A DNA stretch of 10,081 nucleotides from assembly GCA_018676275.1 (NCBI GenBank), contig JABHFC010000250.1:1-10081 (forward strand). The letters run 5' to 3'. The translations under genes were made by a program, and so were the position numbers. Under the pieces are notes generated by a model. The model saw only the letters and a list, made by a program, of their open reading frames with translations, searched no databases and was not told the origin of the DNA. The stretch comes from Gammaproteobacteria bacterium (GTDB taxonomy: Bacteria; Pseudomonadota; Gammaproteobacteria; Eutrophobiales; Eutrophobiaceae). This document shows, piece after piece, positions 6,278 to 10,081 of this stretch (positions are counted from its first letter, which is position 1; the number at the start of each line of letters is the position of its first letter).

Positions 6278-8575
6278 ATGTTCCAGGGTTTAAAAGCTAA
6301 ATCAGATACCATACTCACTTCTCTAATTATGTCGTGCGGTCTTGTTGTCACCCAAACATTGCCTGCGGAAACCATCTTCGAAGAAATTCATGTTATTGCA
6401 GAAAAACGCAGTGAGAGTCTTCAGGATCTTTCACAGGCAGTTACGGTTCTGAAGCAGGAGGAACTCGATGAAAAAAATATCATTTCATTTGTTGATCTTA
6501 GCAGTATTGCAGCAGGTCTTACCGTCGCAAAAAATGAAGGCTTTAAAACCATTGTTTCAATTCGGGGTCTGGGTAATGAAGCCAATCAAAACCTGATCAC
6601 CAATCCTTCGGTTTCCTATCACCTCGATGGTGTTTACATCGCTTCACCTTTTGCAATACAAACGGATTTTCTTGATTTGGAACGTATAGAAGTATTACGT
6701 GGTCCGCAGGGAACCCTGTTTGGACAGAACTCCACAGCCGGTGCAATTAATGTAATTAGCACTGCGCCGTCCACGGATGCTGTTTATGGTAAAGCTGATT
6801 TTTCCTTTGGTGAGTTTGATGCGATCAGAACCCGTGGCTCCATTAACCTGCCACTGGGTGACAAAGCTGCTTTACGCGCATCGCTTTCCTACTATGAGCA
6901 TGATGGTTTCAGTCAGAATATTGTACTTGGACAGGATCTTGACGACGCAAATAATATAGCAGTCCGTTTACGTTTTTTACTGCAGCCCCTTGAAGATCTT
7001 TCGGTAAATATTACTGCGCAATATTTTAATGAAGACTCAAACGGTGCCGCCCAAAAAAGTCTACTTGACGCTACACCGGGCAAACGCAATGTGGCGCAGG
7101 ATTCTATAGCAGAGTATTCACTGGAGTCACAGATTTTTAGCCTCATTGTTGAATGGGACTTTAATTCTTTCAGTTTCAAATCCTTAAGTAGTTATCAAAA
7201 GGATGACATTCTGATTAGACGCGATAATGACCGTACAGATATAAATAGTTTACCGCCATTTAGCTTATTACCGAGTTTTTATGATGCGGAAACAGGTAAA
7301 CCAACAACAGTCACACAGGAATTCAACATCATCTCCAGGCAGGCTTTATTCGGGAAAATTGACTGGATTGTCGGTGCCTTTTACCTGAATACAAAAATAG
7401 AGACATCAATATTAGAACGGATTGATTTTGGTTTTGACGGGACATTTGACCCGTTCACGCAGGCAGATGTATTTGCCTTTAATGGAGATTTTGGTTTCAT
7501 TACAGATTCTGCACCAGAACGTGAATCAATTTCTGTATACGGCCAGGGAACTTATAGTTTCTCCAGATCACTTAGAGCCATTGCTGGGACACGTCTTACT
7601 TACGATAAAATTGAAAGCTCCGTGAGTAATTTCTTTGGACGCAGTGGAACGGAAAATATAGAACGTTCGACCAACGCACTTACTGGTCGTGTCGCTCTAG
7701 AGCATGACATTGACGAAAATATGCTCATATTTGGTTCATGGACACGCGGATTCAAGCCCGGCGGTGTCAACCTGACTTTTGGTCGTGAAAACATTATTGC
7801 TCCCGCTATAGTCCTTCCAATATTTGAGGATGAAAAAATCGATGCTTTTGAACTGGGCATTAAGACAGATCTTTTAAACGGTCGAATTCGTGCAAATATT
7901 GCTGCTTTCTATTATAAATATGAGAACCTGCAGTTTCAGGCCACTGACCCGGAGGTATTTGAAGGCGGTGTTGGTAACATTCCTGATACAGAGAGCTATG
8001 GCATGGAACTGGAGATGCTCGCTTCCCTGGCTAAAGGTTTGACTATGGATTTAAAGCTTTCCTTGCTGGAAACAAAAATAACTTCCAATTTTCTAGCGCT
8101 CGATAATGTTCAGTCTGATTCTGTCACAAATGCTCTGTTATTTCCTGTTTGTGGAGGTAATCTGTTTTGCGACCAAATTCAACTGGCTCGAGCTGCTGCT
8201 ATAACTGATGTTGAAGGAAATGACCTGGGCAAAGCACCAAAGCTAAGTGCTGATCTTAGCTTTCGCTATGAACAGCCTGTGGCCAATTGGGGCAATTTTA
8301 GCAGTACATTTCAATTCACTTATCGTGGTAAATTTAATCAACGTATTTTTAATAATCCCCTTACCGACAAGGTGCCCGCATACAAAACTGTAAACACTAT
8401 TTTTTCGTTCGATGCTTCCAATGAACTCTGGGGAGTAGATTTTCTGGCATTGAATATATTCAATGAGAATGGTGTAAACGCCCGCTTTACTGATGCATTT
8501 GGTGTTGGCTCAACATCTGACGAACTTATTCCACCGCGCCAGCTAATGGGGCGAGTCAGAGTCTATTTCCAGTAG
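6278..8575 (+). CDS. TonB-dependent outer-membrane receptor, ligand unknown
   Basis: Receptors of this family sit in the outer membrane and import scarce ligands (iron chelates, vitamins, oligosaccharides, other organics) using energy passed on by TonB-ExbB-ExbD. The ATG at 6278 gives 765 residues. An in-frame TTG at 6209 would add 23 residues and spoil the signal peptide, so it is rejected. Residues 1 to about 30 form a signal peptide ending LPA. The TonB-box region EEIHVIAEKR (35-44) comes next, with no secretin/TonB N-terminal domain. The plug (about 45-165) contains LERIEVLRGPQGTLFGQNST (134-153) and GAINVIST. The barrel fills the rest, with outer-membrane-like strands such as GSWTRGFKPGG and FELGIKT. 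Cys625 and Cys631 lie close together and could form a disulfide in a loop. The last residues are VRVYFQ, so the usual terminal aromatic is second to last. It reads away from leuS and toward the FMO-like gene. The ligand cannot be told from sequence. Confidence 0.93.
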   Translation: MFQGLKAKSDTILTSLIMSCGLVVTQTLPAETIFEEIHVIAEKRSESLQDLSQAVTVLKQEELDEKNIISFVDLSSIAAGLTVAKNEGFKTIVSIRGLGNEANQNLITNPSVSYHLDGVYIASPFAIQTDFLDLERIEVLRGPQGTLFGQNSTAGAINVISTAPSTDAVYGKADFSFGEFDAIRTRGSINLPLGDKAALRASLSYYEHDGFSQNIVLGQDLDDANNIAVRLRFLLQPLEDLSVNITAQYFNEDSNGAAQKSLLDATPGKRNVAQDSIAEYSLESQIFSLIVEWDFNSFSFKSLSSYQKDDILIRRDNDRTDINSLPPFSLLPSFYDAETGKPTTVTQEFNIISRQALFGKIDWIVGAFYLNTKIETSILERIDFGFDGTFDPFTQADVFAFNGDFGFITDSAPERESISVYGQGTYSFSRSLRAIAGTRLTYDKIESSVSNFFGRSGTENIERSTNALTGRVALEHDIDENMLIFGSWTRGFKPGGVNLTFGRENIIAPAIVLPIFEDEKIDAFELGIKTDLLNGRIRANIAAFYYKYENLQFQATDPEVFEGGVGNIPDTESYGMELEMLASLAKGLTMDLKLSLLETKITSNFLALDNVQSDSVTNALLFPVCGGNLFCDQIQLARAAAITDVEGNDLGKAPKLSADLSFRYEQPVANWGNFSSTFQFTYRGKFNQRIFNNPLTDKVPAYKTVNTIFSFDASNELWGVDFLALNIFNENGVNARFTDAFGVGSTSDELIPPRQLMGRVRVYFQ

Positions 8576-8586
8576 CAATATACTAT

Positions 8587-10081
8587 CTATGTATCCAGCT
8601 CCAGGACCTGCCTGGGTGAAGATGAATTCTCACGAATTTTTTTATACTCCGCCAGTAAATCCCTGTAATCCTCTGCGCCATATTGACTGAATATTTCAGC
8701 AAATACATTTGGCATTTTCCTATAGGGAGACAGACCCAGCTCTTTAAGCATTATGTCTATGTACTGTTGAAAACGATTATTCACAGCGCAGGATCGTGAA
8801 GGCTCGTAATTGATATTTGCTCGCTTCCATTCCAGCACCTGACGAATACTTTGTCGCATATGTTCTTTTGAAGGGAGTTGTAAATCACCTGCCAGGTAGG
8901 CTGATAACCAAAGCATGCCCACTTCTGCTGCGGGCACATGCATAAAACCATGGTTAAATCCGGCAAAAGCGACATTGGGTATATCAGGATGAATTAAATG
9001 ACGATACAACTGTACACCATCGTTCTCAGCTTCAAGCATAGAACGATATTTTTCCGGAAAAAACGGAAATTGTGGTGATTCAGAACCGACACTCAAAACC
9101 ACCTGGTTACATTCAATAAGATTGCCATCCTTTAGTTTCAAACCATTTTCTACGAAGCAATCAAGTTCGGAATGATGAGGGACAATTTTTTCATCGGCTA
9201 TATTCTGATAATAAAACTCGGGTGCCATTGCCGCAGCAGATCTAAAATCTCCGACGATGTAATGTTCGGGTATAACCTTACTCAAACCGGCCTTTGCATT
9301 ATCTGTTTTTCCAATACCGTAAAACCTGCAATGCAAACGAATAATGAACGCAATAAAATTCCAATTTGCGCGAATTAAAAATTGTAATTTTTCATGCAGA
9401 AAACGTTCGAAACAATTTGGCTGCGCCCAACTGGGGATAAGAGTCGTCGTCATTCTGCAGAACATTAAATGAGCGTAATGAATACCGAAGATATAAAAAG
9501 GAATTAACCAGCGTGGCGTGCGGAAAACATGATGAACACTTTTTGCCCGTTGAGTTGCAAAAGTGGCCATATCAACAGCACTTTTCCCAAAACCGACAAC
9601 GGCTATATTTTTATTATTAAATACATCCAGATCATTAACGTCTCGTTCAGTAATTATTTCACCACTGAATGAAGACTGTCCGGGAAAATCAGGTTTATGC
9701 TTGCCTTCGGTGTATTGACCAATGGCGACAACTACAAAATCGAAATCTTCCTCTTTTTCACCTTCATCATTTCTGTACTTCAGTCGCCAACCTTCAGCTT
9801 GTTCCTCCATCGCTGTCACTTCATGCCCAGAACGTATGTCCAGACGCATCTGTTCTACCGCCTGGTTTATATATTCACGGATCTGTGCACTGGTTGGATG
9901 CAGGTCTGGTGGCGTCGACCAGGGGATATCAGAGATTCGATAATGTTGTCCAGTGTTCTGAAGCTTGACACCCGGATAACCAAGCGCCCACACACCACCA
10001 AGATCCGTGGATTTCTCAAAGAGTACAACGCTGTGACCTGTTTTCGTCAGCATATGCGCCGCAACAATTCCGGATATGCCG
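8587..10081 (-). CDS. FMO-like FAD/NAD(P)-binding oxidoreductase (5' end cut by window edge)
   Basis: This resembles class B flavin-containing monooxygenases, which use FAD, NADPH and O2 to oxygenate small organic substrates. An internal ATG at 10053 is not the true start: the frame stays open to the edge and encodes GISG just before it, the end of a GxGxxG FAD motif. About 497 residues are visible and perhaps ten are missing. Order (visible numbering): GISGIVAA (1-8); Glu22 in VVLFEKS, the expected ribose-binding acid; GGVW (28-31); KLQNTGQHYRISDIPW (39-54), recalling plant-type FMO sequences; the fingerprint region FSGEIITERDV (138-148), where the usual His and Tyr/Phe are Thr and Val; the NADPH motif GFGKSAVD (163-170); VVLSVGSES (327-335), similar to the ATG-type motif; and a helical C-terminus. 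Aromatic stretches near 190-210 and 235-250 may touch the membrane. It converges on the receptor gene with 11 bases between stops. Substrate unknown. Confidence 0.85.
   Translation of the reverse strand, partial: GISGIVAAHMLTKTGHSVVLFEKSTDLGGVWALGYPGVKLQNTGQHYRISDIPWSTPPDLHPTSAQIREYINQAVEQMRLDIRSGHEVTAMEEQAEGWRLKYRNDEGEKEEDFDFVVVAIGQYTEGKHKPDFPGQSSFSGEIITERDVNDLDVFNNKNIAVVGFGKSAVDMATFATQRAKSVHHVFRTPRWLIPFYIFGIHYAHLMFCRMTTTLIPSWAQPNCFERFLHEKLQFLIRANWNFIAFIIRLHCRFYGIGKTDNAKAGLSKVIPEHYIVGDFRSAAAMAPEFYYQNIADEKIVPHHSELDCFVENGLKLKDGNLIECNQVVLSVGSESPQFPFFPEKYRSMLEAENDGVQLYRHLIHPDIPNVAFAGFNHGFMHVPAAEVGMLWLSAYLAGDLQLPSKEHMRQSIRQVLEWKRANINYEPSRSCAVNNRFQQYIDIMLKELGLSPYRKMPNVFAEIFSQYGAEDYRDLLAEYKKIRENSSSPRQVLELDT
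8601..8643 (+). terminator. Possible weak terminator downstream of the receptor gene
   Basis: On the plus strand, 25 bases after the receptor stop, CCAGG-ACCTG-CCTGG (8601-8615) can fold as a five-pair hairpin. A second, imperfect hairpin with GTGA/TCAC ends (8616-8633) is followed after GAA by seven T residues (8637-8643). The stems are short, so termination would be weak. The element lies inside the 3' end of the convergent FMO-like gene, so its sequence is also constrained by coding. Confidence 0.25.

Noticed and set aside
8587..10053. Treating the FMO-like gene as complete with a start at 10053
   Set aside because: The reading frame continues to base 10081 and encodes G-I-S-G, part of the FAD-binding glycine motif, so the true start is outside the window.

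Overview
The window looks like the chromosome of a free-living, probably marine or aquatic gammaproteobacterium. The evidence is the gene order leuS-lptE-holA-(proA)-nadD, which is a gammaproteobacterial housekeeping arrangement, together with an LptE lipoprotein and a TonB-dependent outer-membrane receptor of the kind abundant in oligotrophic marine Gammaproteobacteria. The species cannot be named from the sequence alone.

Positions 1-5984, all on the minus strand, form one compact core block. Read in the direction of transcription it is leuS (leucyl-tRNA synthetase), lptE (LPS-assembly lipoprotein), holA (DNA polymerase III delta subunit), proA (gamma-glutamyl phosphate reductase) and nadD (nicotinate-nucleotide adenylyltransferase, cut by the left edge). 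The gaps are 46, 2, 21 and 63 bases and no convincing internal terminator is visible, so this is very probably one operon. The genes do not share a pathway. They serve translation, outer-membrane assembly, replication, proline synthesis and NAD synthesis.

Positions 5985-6277 are the divergent intergenic region between leuS and the next gene. It should hold promoters for both, but no strong consensus element could be fixed by eye.

Positions 6278-8575 (plus strand) encode a TonB-dependent receptor with signal peptide, TonB box, plug and beta-barrel. Positions 8587-10081 (minus strand, 5' end outside the window) encode an FMO-like, two-dinucleotide-domain flavoprotein. The two are convergent with only 11 bases between stop codons, so they are not in one operon. 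Together they look like an accessory segment next to the core operon: one protein could import a ligand and the other could oxidise a small molecule, but a functional link is only inference. The FMO-like protein has lost the signature histidine of the FMO fingerprint, and the LeuRS has an altered KMSKS loop (KMSKA). These are the two most concrete oddities. I found no RNA genes, CRISPR arrays, insertion sequences or defence systems, and nothing I can honestly present as a new biological system.
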